From assembly GCA_016710985.1 (NCBI GenBank), contig JADJTX010000013.1:93534-157533 (forward strand): a stretch of DNA of 64,000 nucleotides, given 5' to 3'. This DNA is from Ignavibacteria bacterium (GTDB lineage Bacteria; Bacteroidota; Ignavibacteria; Tepidaquicellales; Tepidaquicellaceae). Within the stretch, counting starts at the first letter, position 1. Every line of letters begins with the position of its first letter. Below the pieces are notes generated by a model. The model was not told where the DNA came from. It saw only the letters and a program-made list of their open reading frames with translations, and did not search any database. The translations under genes were made by a program, and so were the position numbers. Below are positions 26,864 to 35,682 of the stretch, piece after piece.

Positions 26864-28096
26864 TCATACAAAAGCTTCCACACTCTCATTCGACATCACT
26901 CTCCTCGGATTCTCTCTCGGAACTATCCTTCGCATAAAGTCAAAGAATAATTTTGTAGTTGTGCAGGATGGACAAATGCCAATGTCTCCGTCCCATATTT
27001 CATCACAGAATGCTTCAGGCAGGTTTTTGTAAATTATTTCAGTTGCTCTTTCGTGTACATCCCAAACCCACCCGGATTTAGGTGCTTCCTTTCCTTCGTA
27101 TTCAGTTCCTACCATCGGAATGAAAGGACTCATTATCGGGAATATTCCCTCGGATGAAAGATAATCTATTCCCGCCAGCACGGATTCCCTTGGCTCAAGC
27201 CCGACTACAAAAGAACTCAATGCCCTCGCCGGTTTTAAGAGATCTCTTGCCTCTTTCAAAGATTCAATCCATCTGTCTCTGCCTATTCTTCTTGTCTTGC
27301 CGGGACATATATCATTGAATATTTTTTCATCCCATATTTCAAGATTAAATGCAACCGAACTTATTCCTGTCGAACACAGATATTCTGTTTCTTCCTTATT
27401 TCTTGTCGCTGTAATGGCTGTTACAATCGGAAAATATTTTTCTTTTAATAATGGTTTTAATCTTTCTAATATCTCCTGGAAGATTCCCCAGTCCGTCATC
27501 TTTAGCAGCTCCTGCTGTCATTGCAAGGTGTGAGCAAACAGGGTTATCTATTATCGCTTCTTTTCACAACATCATAAATGTCTTCCGCTTCTTTTATTGT
27601 CACAACATGGTCACGGTTCCGCTGTCTTGCCGGAACAATATTGCAAAACTTTACACTGCTCCCCTTTCGCAAAATAAGTACAGGCATTATCAAAACAGAC
27701 TCTCAGTCCGCAATCCCCTCTCATCGAAGCAACTTTCTTCATTGACTCGCCGCTTCTTGTTTTCATATCATAAAAATCAGGTCTCTTAGGCCATCTCACT
27801 TCACACAGTTCAATGTTATTTTTCACGAGTATAACAGCATCACCGCTTTTATGAACTCTGTATGGCGAAGAAGGACTATACCTTACGTCTACATACAGAT
27901 CATATGGAAGAAGCATGTCATTCGGCAGAGGTCTTGTTCCGTCACCGGTTCCTTTATGCGTAGAAGGTGTCATTTCAAAAACCCAGAAGACTTTTTCAAG
28001 CCCGCCCTGCCCGACTGTTGTCAGGGCTTCATCGGTAAATGTGAGTCCGTGTATCAGTAATTCTGTTTTTAATCTAATTGCTTCATCTAATGTCAT
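26864..28096 (-). CDS. Radical-SAM-like protein B, broken by several indels
   Basis: The N-terminal part (28096 to ~27650) and C-terminal part (27499-26864) belong to one protein homologous to the intact gene at 29274. A G inserted near 27650 separates ACTYFAKGEQ from CKFCNIVPARQRNRDH. Further shifts occur near 27550 (SDN/IDNPVCSHLAMTAGAAKD) and ~27500. The restored Cys pattern is C-X9-C-X8-C-X2-C, the same as in the paralogue. The C-terminus has GIGICPSCTTTKLF, a second conserved CxxC. It could be a decayed duplicate or a consensus error. The function is unknown. Confidence 0.72.
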
Positions 28097-28113
28097 AAAC
28101 TTAATTATTATTC

Positions 28114-29266
28114 TTAATCAACTTTCTTAAATACTGCTGTTTCAGTACCGTCTTTCATAAGATACAGACGGTTGTTTCTGATATCCCATGTATTTATTTC
28201 CTTTAGCGCAGACAGAAATTCGGGCTCTATGCTGTCAGGGCACATCATCCTTGTTGCAGCAGCAGGACCGAAACTTATGCTCCTTCCGTCAACAGTAAAA
28301 TTTCCGAAAATATTATTGCATCCGCCGTTTCCGTTGTATCTCAATTCAGTCACGCTGATCTCAAGCTGAGGTATTTTGTTTTTTGTATTTTTAGCTTCGA
28401 CGGATTTTCCGTTCAGAGTTTCCAGCACCCAAACATCATTTAATCTATAAACTCTGACTGTGTCATCCTCAAATGAAGCACGCTCCTTTGGTACTGTTTC
28501 CGGATCATAGAGAACCATCAGCACAGTATCAGGATTTGCCAGCAGCAACTGGTTTCCCAGGATCTTGAAATAGGTCACTTTTGAAATTGCATCCAGAAAT
28601 TTTTGCTCAAGCTCCATGTTTTCACACATCATCATTGTTGAAACCGGATTTGAAAATCTTATCAGATTGTATTCGAGAAATAGACCGCCAGCAACCCTGT
28701 TGCATCCGGCATTACCTGCAAATCTCATATTCTCCAAATTGATCTCGAGCTCAGGAATCCTGTTCTTAATATCGGATATGGAAATATCGGCATCACCTAA
28801 CTGTTTCAGGATCCATTTCCTGCTCAATGCATAATTCGGAATGTAATTTCCGCATCCTTCAAACTTCTTATAATTTTCATCTCCGGGATTATTGAGCTCA
28901 ACTATAACCCTGTATGATGAAGTATCCCCGGACATGTTGTCTATGCAAACATTCTGAGAAATCGTTGCTGTAAAAAAACCTCCAGTAGTAGAAGCTGTGT
29001 ATCTGACTACATTTGCATCCATTGCCTTTTCAGATTGTACAGAGCCGAGTTTAACCGAAATTCCATTCAGTGAATTGAAGCGAAGAAACTGATTAACTGC
29101 AATTGAAAGATTCCAGAACGGCTCATTGCCTGTAGCATAGAAATCAACTCCTTCACTGTACAATTTAAATTTAAAGTCCGATGTATCTTTAGATGACATT
29201 GCAAAAAGGTCAAATGATGAAAAAAATATTGCAGTAGTAATTAAAAAATCTGATAAGAAATTTCAT
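28114..29266 (-). CDS. Exported protein with two META (HslJ-like) domains, signal peptide frame-shifted
   Basis: From residue ~130 there are two META domains: LEINLENMRFAGNAGCNRVAG ... STMMMCENMELEQKF, and LEISVTELRYNGNGGCNNIFG ... ATRMMCPDSIEPEF. They follow an N-terminal COG3650-like domain (FYATGNEPFWNLSI). The apparent frame starts at 29199, but upstream sequence encodes a signal peptide from an ATG at 29266. Removing one A from the run near 29243-29248 joins MKFLIRFLITTAIFF to SSFDLFAMSSKD. META domains in HslJ/YbaY-type proteins relate to stress tolerance. It lies 17 bases from radical-SAM-like B and 7 bases from A, so the three probably form one operon. Confidence 0.8.
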
Positions 29267-29273
29267 TAATAAT

Positions 29274-30491
29274 TTAGTTTAAAATTATTTCAGCATCCGG
29301 TTTTTTATTTAATACATTTGCAGAGTGATATTCTCTCAATCCTGCATTTTCCTTAATTACATCGTAAAGAAATCCTCCTGTAAAGCATTCAGCGCAAATC
29401 GGTGCATCGAGCTTCCAGTATTCATCTGTCCCGATGAAAGGAAGTTTCTGACAGATGATTTCTGCAGCTTCAATATGCGTATCCATCATCCAGTTGAATG
29501 TCGGCGGTCTGAATCCTTCAAACTGACTTCCTGTCTCAGGACTGAACGGAACAATAATAGGTATTATCCCTCTGTCACAGCACCAGTGAACTCCCTCTAC
29601 TAAAGTATGTCTCGGCTCAAGTCCGGCTATCATCGCGGAAAAAACTCTCCCCTGTCCAAAATGCTTTACTGCTTCAATTAATGACTGCTCCCATAGTTCC
29701 CTTCCGATGTTTTGATCTTTTCCCGGAACAATTGCTTTCCAGTAACCCCTGTCGAATACTTCAAAGTTGAATGATACTGAATGAAGACCGAGATCATGAA
29801 GAAGCTTTACTTCTTCAATTTTTTTAGTCGGGGAAATTGTCATTAACAATTTTGTTCTTTCTCTGTCATTTGAATAAGGGAATCTTTGTGAGAGCTCTTC
29901 AAGTATCTGAATAGTTCCGCCAAGTCCCTGCTTATCGGGTGGTGTACCCCGTGTGAGTATGGACTTCGGATCAGTATGATATTTCTTTGCAGCTTCAATC
30001 ACATCAGCAACCTGCGAAGCCGTCTTTCTGGCATTGGAAATATTTTCATCAGGATAAAAATCCTGTGCAGGCGTAAGATTACAGAATCTGCATTCGGTCT
30101 TGGTTCTGAAATAGTCACAGTAATAATTCCATGTAAAATTCAGATTACATATTCCGTTATAAACAACTACCTTTTCAAAAGGAGTCAGATCATTCGTATA
30201 ATTTTTTGAAAAAGGAGGAAGTGAAACAAATTCACCTTTGCAAATCTCATTGCTTGCTTTATCTTCAACATAAAGTTCATTCTCTGAAATTCTCAATCTG
30301 AAATTCGCTTCAGGATTTTCCCTTACCTGAACGAATACATCCTCGGGCATCTTAAGTTCGGCAGGCAGAAAGCAATCTGCACGTTCCTTTTCCCAACCCT
30401 GAGTTTCAACAAGATCTTTTCTTAGATCATTAAGTCTCAGCCCGTTGATCAGCAGGTCGCATTTAAGCTTTATAAGTTCTTTTCGATTCAT
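29274..30491 (-). CDS. Radical-SAM-like protein A with unusual Cys spacing
   Basis: About 405 residues. An N-terminal ~120-residue domain (MNRKELIKLKCDLLINGLRL) precedes a putative Fe-S cluster region ICNLNFTWNYYCDYF and TECRFCNLTPAQ, giving C-X9-C-X8-C-X2-C. A TIM-barrel-like part follows (GLHSVSFNFEVFDRGYWKAI, IAGLEPRHTLVEGVHWC), then a C-terminal CxxC (APICAECFTGGF). The canonical CX3CX2C is absent, so the radical-SAM assignment is inference from the whole pattern. The open frame extends to 30518, but those nine codons derive from the nonamer array; MNRKE at 30491 is a better start. It is probably operonic with the META protein. Confidence 0.75.
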   Translation of the reverse strand: MNRKELIKLKCDLLINGLRLNDLRKDLVETQGWEKERADCFLPAELKMPEDVFVQVRENPEANFRLRISENELYVEDKASNEICKGEFVSLPPFSKNYTNDLTPFEKVVVYNGICNLNFTWNYYCDYFRTKTECRFCNLTPAQDFYPDENISNARKTASQVADVIEAAKKYHTDPKSILTRGTPPDKQGLGGTIQILEELSQRFPYSNDRERTKLLMTISPTKKIEEVKLLHDLGLHSVSFNFEVFDRGYWKAIVPGKDQNIGRELWEQSLIEAVKHFGQGRVFSAMIAGLEPRHTLVEGVHWCCDRGIIPIIVPFSPETGSQFEGFRPPTFNWMMDTHIEAAEIICQKLPFIGTDEYWKLDAPICAECFTGGFLYDVIKENAGLREYHSANVLNKKPDAEIILN

Positions 30492-30614
30492 TTGATTCGT
30501 AAGATTTATAAGATTCATAAGATTTATAAGATTCGTGTGATTTGTAAGATTCTTAAGATTTATAAGATTTGTAAGATTTGTGTGATTTATAATATTTGTT
30601 ATATTTGTAGATTC
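30485..30614. repeat. Nonamer array, units AGATTTATA / AGATTCATA / AGATTTGTA
   Basis: About 13 imperfect 9-mers upstream of radical-SAM-like A. They extend its reading frame artificially by nine codons. Confidence 0.9.
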
Positions 30615-30683
30615 GTAAAAATTTAATTAATGTAGAAAATCAATCAATATGATGAATCTTATAAATCATATGAATCTAAATAA

Positions 30684-30718
30684 AAAGTCCCGTAAATAAT
30701 GAATACTCACGGGACTTT
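30684..30718 (-). terminator. Rho-independent terminator of the repeat-peptide gene
   Basis: A perfect 10-base-pair stem AAAGTCCCGT (30684-30693) and ACGGGACTTT (30709-30718) with a 15-base loop. On the minus strand it is followed by TTTTTATTT. It lies 20 bases after the stop of the repeat peptide, so that gene forms its own short transcript. Confidence 0.85.
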
Positions 30719-30737
30719 AAAAAACATCAGTAACATC

Positions 30738-30950
30738 TTATTTCCACGAACCTGCTGGTGGAAATATAGAATGTGACTTTTCACTTGCATTATCCCATGA
30801 ACCTGCAGGCGGGAAAATCGAATGTGATTTTTCGCTTGCATCGTTCCATGAGCCTGCAGGAGGGAATATAGAATGAGACTTTTCGCCTGCATTATTCCAT
30901 GAACCGGCCGGTGGAAAAATGGTGTGAGAACTTGTTTTTACTTCTGTCAT
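30738..30950 (-). CDS. Four-repeat small protein (SIFPPAGSW repeats), possible multi-core peptide precursor
   Basis: A 70-residue protein: a short head MTEVKTSSH, then four tandem units of the type SIFPPAGSWNNASEKSH (17 residues), the last ending in SWK-stop. The octapeptide IFPPAGSW is identical in all four units, while its codons differ at third positions (Ile att/ata, Phe ttt/ttc, Pro cca/cct/ccg, Ser tca/tcg). The amino-acid sequence has therefore been conserved by selection while the DNA diverged. There is no signal peptide, TM segment or Cys. It has a strong terminator and lies on the same strand just upstream of two radical-SAM-like genes. The repeated Pro-Pro-Ala-Gly-Ser-Trp could be the core of a modified peptide. 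The function is unknown. Confidence 0.8.
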   Translation of the reverse strand: MTEVKTSSHTIFPPAGSWNNAGEKSHSIFPPAGSWNDASEKSHSIFPPAGSWDNASEKSHSIFPPAGSWK

Positions 30951-31037
30951 AAGGTGGTTTAATGTGATTTTTTTAACCGTTCAACATACGCTTTATAATT
31001 ACGATTTTCAATTTAGATATTTGGTTTAGATCGTATA

Positions 31038-31140
31038 GTTTTTTTAAGTTCTTATAGTTCTTATAGTTCTTATAGTTCTTATAGTTCTTATAGTTCTTAT
31101 AGTTCTTAGCTAGTTCTTATAGTTCTTATGTTCTTAAGTT
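31038..31140. repeat. Nonamer array, unit AGTTCTTAT
   Basis: About ten copies of AGTTCTTAT, with one disruption around TTAGCTAGTTC, downstream of the SBBP protein gene. Confidence 0.9.
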
Positions 31141-31240
31141 TGTTTAGTTTACTTTACTTAACATATAACCAATCAACCAATCACCCATTAACCAATAGCC
31201 TATTAATTTATTAAACTTACTAACTTATTAACTTAACTTT

Positions 31241-33236
31241 TCACGGTCTCATCAACATTACAAAACCGGATGAATTATTATAGGTGATCGTAATATCAGT
31301 GAGGTCAGTAATATTATCCCCTGTTATATCAGTAATTACATATCCGTTTGCAAAAGTAACTGCAGCATTATGAATGGTTGTAATATCTGTAAGATTGACT
31401 GCATTGTCCTGATTAACGTCACCTCCGTAAAATGCAAATCTCACCGGAGAAGTATTTACCTGACTCATATTGCTTCCGTATGCTTTGGATGCTGAAGGAA
31501 TAAAATCAAATGAAGCTGTATCTGAATTGAATGTGATCCACTGACCTGAAGCGCTCCAGGTTTCTATGGAGTTTCTGTGTTTAACTGATAAATAGTAATT
31601 TGTACCAAAAGAAACATTTGGAAAAAGAAATCACCTTTACCAATATTATTGAGTATCTGCTTTGAAGAATCTACAATGCTGTAAGGGGCAGATGACATTC
31701 TTAAAAAACTTTAACAGTATCAGATCTCATGAAGGGAGTTGAAGCGCTGTAATGAAATCCTTGCAGCACTGCGCTCAGCTTTAATGTGCTGCCGAATTCG
31801 TTCTGCGGGTATTTTGTTGTTAGAAACATGTAATCAAAATTATTAAATTTTGAACCGCCTGTTACGTGAACATTCCCAAACTTATCCAGACTGATTGAAT
31901 AGTAAAGATCATCCCTATCTGCTGTGCCGTTGAATTTTCTGATGCCCGTCTGAGCACCGGAGGGATTGTATTTTATTGCAACTGCATCAGAATAATTTCC
32001 AAAATACACGTTGCCGGCAACATAAATATTTCCTGAAGTGTCTGTCTTTACATCTCTTCCGGCGTCCATGTAATTACCCGGACCGTTGAACCGCTGAAAC
32101 CACTGCTGAACTCCGGATGAATTGTACTTTACCGTTGCAATATCATAATTATTTGATCCCGGTCCAATCGAATAGCCGGTGACAATCACATTTCCCGATT
32201 GATCCGTTGTCAAAGATAACGGATAGTCATCACCATTTCCTGTTCCGTTATAAGTGTTTGCCCAATGATAATTTCCACCTCTGTCATACTTTACAATCAA
32301 ATAGTCCATATTTGGTGATGACATATTTGAATATCCTGTCAAAAAAATATTCCCTGCATTATCCATTTTCATTGCTGCCAAAACTTCCTGAGTGTTAGCT
32401 CCTGACCCTTTATACATTTTAGTCCATTGAGTACTTCCGGAAGAATTATATTTTATTGTAACAAAATTCCAGCTCTCTGCAAACCTTATTGAATTCCCCG
32501 ACACATAACAATTTCCCGAATCATCAACACTTAGTCCAATTGCTGAACTTGAATTCCCGTCTCCGTTGTAATTTCTAAGCCAGAGCGAATCACCGTTTGA
32601 ACTGTACTTTATAGTTACATACTGATAATTCGCACTGTTAAATCTTGACTGCCCGGTTACAAATACATTTCCGGACTTATCCACTGCTATTGCGTTTGGA
32701 ACATCTATATCGTTATAAGGCGCATTAAATCTTTTCGCCCACTGAAGAACTCCGTCTGTATCAAATTTTACAGTTGCATAATCAAAATTTCCGTATTTGT
32801 TCATGGACCTTCCTGTGACATAAACATTACCGGAAGCATCTATTGTCATGTCCGAGACTAAGTCATTCCTTATACTTGTAGTATCAATTCCGTTGTAACT
32901 GCGGACCCATAATGTATCTCCTCCCGGACCGTATTTTATGATAAGAAAATTATAATTATTCAATCCACTTGTTGTTGAATCCGTATTTCCCGCCACATAA
33001 ACATTTCCGCAGCTGTCTGTTTTTATTTTTATGCCTTCATCTGTCCTCGTTCCATAATGTAATTGCCTAGTCCATGGGAAGTAATTCGGGTTGCAAAGAA
33101 AAGATCCGTCGCTCTGATATATTTTCTCAGAATTAATAGTGTAATTAATTTCAGCAGTACAATGATTTTGAAAAAGAACGGTGTTTAACAGAAAGCAGAT
33201 GATCATTGAACCGGCACATAAACTTATTTTTTTCAT
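31241..33236 (-). CDS. Secreted SBBP/propeller protein with dockerin-like C-terminus, frame broken
   Basis: Residues 1-511 (33236-31701) start with a signal peptide and contain repeated units of the form DxSGNVYVTGxSxxxxxxYDYxTxKYxxxG (DASGNVYVTGRS, DKSGNVFVTGQS, DQSGNVIVTGYS), i.e. SBBP-type beta-propeller repeats. After indels near 31695 and 31625 the protein continues as SSAPYSIVDSSKQ ... KHRNSIETWSASGQW. It ends in two dockerin-like calcium-loop repeats (GDVNQDNAVNLTDITTIHN and TDITGDNITDLTDITITYNN). This ending is shared with the genes at 35683 and 38031 and replaces the T9SS type A domain. It is probably surface-exposed. Confidence 0.8.
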
Positions 33237-33837
33237 TTTAGTTTTCTCCTCTATAATACTTTTGATTTAAGATTTTTTCTTATCAAATCTATCATGTTTT
33301 AAATCAAATCTCAAATATTTATTTGTCAAAAATAAACAGGTATTTTTACCTGATAGGGTGATTTTATTTACAAATCCTGTATTTTTCTTTGCTTTTTTAA
33401 TGTTTAAATTAAACATGTAAATTAGAATTATAGCTGAGGAAAACCTCAGAAGTCTTTAAAGTCAGAAAAAAGACTTCGGAAGTTTATTAACAGAAGCTTC
33501 ATTTCAATTTTGCAGCGGGATCTTATTACTATACATTTCCGACCAAAAAATATAAACTATAACAAACCCCGAAGGGGTAATATTATTATAGAAAAAAGGA
33601 ACCAAATTAATAAAATCCCGAAGGGATGACATTATTTCACCCCTTCGGGGTTTGTCCTTGTTATTGTTTAGATGCTATAATAATAACATCCCTTCGGGAT
33701 TATAACTGGGATAGTTTAAAATATTTAAAAAATTAATTTCATTAATATTCTGTTATTGAAACAATTATCAAAACTTTAATTTATTTTGGACAGCTCTGAT
33801 ACTCAATACCTAATACCTAATACCTAATACTTATACT
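33237..33837. other. 600-base intergenic region with REP-like palindromes
   Basis: No coding sequence is supported between the divergent SBBP gene and the next plus-strand gene. It holds AT-rich sequence, the REP-like palindromes listed separately, a TTATTTTGGACAGC fragment near 33780-33793 resembling the end of the 230-bp element, and four heptamers (ACCTAAT) directly before the next ATG. Confidence 0.6.
33563..33704. repeat. REP-like palindromes CCCGAAGGG with TTATTATAG tails, in inverted pair
   Basis: Four small palindromic cores (CCCCGAAGGGG, CCCGAAGGG, CCCCTTCGGGG, CCCTTCGGG) alternate in orientation. The outer two carry a shared tail: GGGGTAATATTATTATAG on the left and CTATAATAATAACATCCC on the right. 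The block can therefore fold into nested hairpins, like REP doublets. No RAYT transposase is in this window. Confidence 0.8.
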
Positions 33838-35305
33838 ATGAAGCTATTTGAAAAACTAAGACTGATCGGGAAAAGCGAATGGAAAGATTTCGAGAAATTC
33901 GTTTCTTCTCCGTATTTTAATAAAGGCAGAAATTATCTTCCTCTTTTAAATATACTCAAGGAATTTTATCCTGACTTTGAATCAAAAAAGCTGACAAGGG
34001 AATATTTGTACAATCAGTTTTACAAAGGAAAAGAATTTAATGAAAACGTTATCAATACGATTCTTTCAGGATTAAGTAATATCTGCGATGAGTTTTTTGT
34101 GTATCAGAATTTCAGAGAGAAAGAAAACAGGGAAATACGGCTGCTGAATGAATACATAAAAAGAGGAGATGAAACCGGAGCAGCTAAGTACAGCAGAATA
34201 GTTGAATCCGGCTTAAGCAAAATTCCCCGTGACAGTCTGGATTTTTTTGAGAATCTTGATAAGATTGACGCGCTGCAATTGTACTATGCAATGAATTATA
34301 AGAAAGGTAAAAGATGCGATGCGCTTATAAATGGCATTAAAAATCTGATCTATTTTACAATGATACAATCTTTCATTTTCAAAAAAGAAATCCTCCTTTA
34401 CGACAAAAGATACATGGAATATGAATTCGGCTCTACGGTTTCAGGTAAAATGATGGACACAATAGATTTTGAAAAACTTTTAAACATAATTCAGGAAGAA
34501 GATCCGGCATCGTTTCCAATTCTTAAAATATATTACCTTGTGATGAAACAGCTTTCTGATATAGAAAACGATGACTACTATTCCGTGATCAAAGTCCTTC
34601 TTTCAGAAAATATTAATAATCTTGACGCTGATACAGGCAAGAGACTACTGCTGAATATAATGTCGATCTGCAATATGAAATCAAACTCAGGAAAAAAAGA
34701 ATTTGTAAAGGAAAGCTTTCAGATCATGAAGAAACTTGTTCAGGAAAAATATTTTGATGATATACACGGAACAGCTTATTTTCCGCCGTCGCATTTCAGA
34801 AACATCGTAAAAGCGGGAATAGAAGTTAATGAAACTGAATGGGTAGAGAATTTTGTAAATGATTATTCCCATAAACTCGAACACAGTCAGACCGGACCTC
34901 TAAAAATTTCAGTCTCGCAAAAATTTCCTTTGCAAAAAGAAATTTGATGAAGCGTTAATGTATCTTGGTAAAGTTAATACTGAAAACATGATCTTTAAAC
35001 TTGACATAAAAAAATTGACTGCAATGATATATTATGAAACCGGATCATTTGTAAATCTCCACTCACTTCTCAATGCTTATTATCAAACAGTTAAAATAAG
35101 AAATAGAAAAGATGAGAACATTTTTTCACGGCACAGACAGTTCATTAACTATCTTAAGAAACTTGAAAACATAAGAAACAGCAGCAGAGATCAGTCAGAG
35201 TTACACATTCAGAAAGAATTTCTGAAAAAGGACAATGTCTCGGAGAAGAACTGGCTGATGGGGAAATATTTTGAAGCGGAGAAATCGTTAATCATGAATC
35301 GTTAG
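33838..35305 (+). CDS. Hypothetical helical protein, frame broken near 34.93 kb
   Basis: Two frames (33838-34947 and ~34930-35305) make one protein of ~485 residues. It begins MKLFEKLRLIGKSEWKDFEK and is almost entirely helical and charged, with no signal peptide or TM segment. The second frame continues as FLCKKKFDEALMYLGKVNTE, a TPR-like helix pair. The shift lies around the AAAAATTTCC stretch at 34918-34925. I recognise no named family; the helix-pair periodicity suggests a solenoid scaffold. The last residues (IMNR) come from the following heptamer array. Confidence 0.6.
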
Positions 35306-35412
35306 TCGTGAATCGTTTAAACTTAATATCATCTATCATCTATCATCTATCAACTATCAATTATCAACTATCAATTATCAACTATCAATTATCAACTATC
35401 AATTATCAACTG
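35290..35412. repeat. Heptamer array, units TCATCTA / TCAACTA / TCAATTA
   Basis: ATGAATCGTTAGTCGTGAATC supplies the upstream stop. About 12 contiguous 7-mers of TATCATC/TATCAAC/TATCAAT follow. Confidence 0.9.
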
Positions 35413-35566
35413 CCATCTTGTCCATTTGCAGATGAAAACAGACATCAAATTGTTCTGTTTTACTCCTGTAATCGAAGAATATGTAAGACTTAATGAAGTG
35501 AAAACCTTAAAAACTTTTCTTTGCAATATGAGATCAATGATTATATTTTTGTATTAATTAATCGGG

Positions 35567-35638
35567 AAATAATAACCCGGGAAAAAGCCGCGCAGGCTTT
35601 TTTCCATAAAGGCATACCGGTATGCCGGGTTATTATTT
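35567..35638. ncRNA. Three-way-junction inverted-repeat structure
   Basis: The outer stem is a perfect 14-base-pair pairing: AAATAATAACCCGG (35567-35580) with CCGGGTTATTATTT (35625-35638). Inside are two further hairpins. GAAAAAGCC pairs with GGCTTTTTTC (35581-35604), and the 16-base perfect palindrome GGCATACCGGTATGCC (35611-35626) abuts the outer stem. A T tract follows. It lies 45 bases before the start at 35683. It could be a structured leader, a terminator for the preceding gene or a mobile palindromic element. The ncRNA label is tentative. Confidence 0.5.
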
Positions 35639-35682
35639 TTCATTATTAGAAAATTTAAAATCAAAGCAAAGGAGATTTTTAA

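Noticed and set aside
30492..30518. Nine extra N-terminal codons of radical-SAM-like protein A
   Set aside because: Encoded by the nonamer array; MNRKE is a better start.
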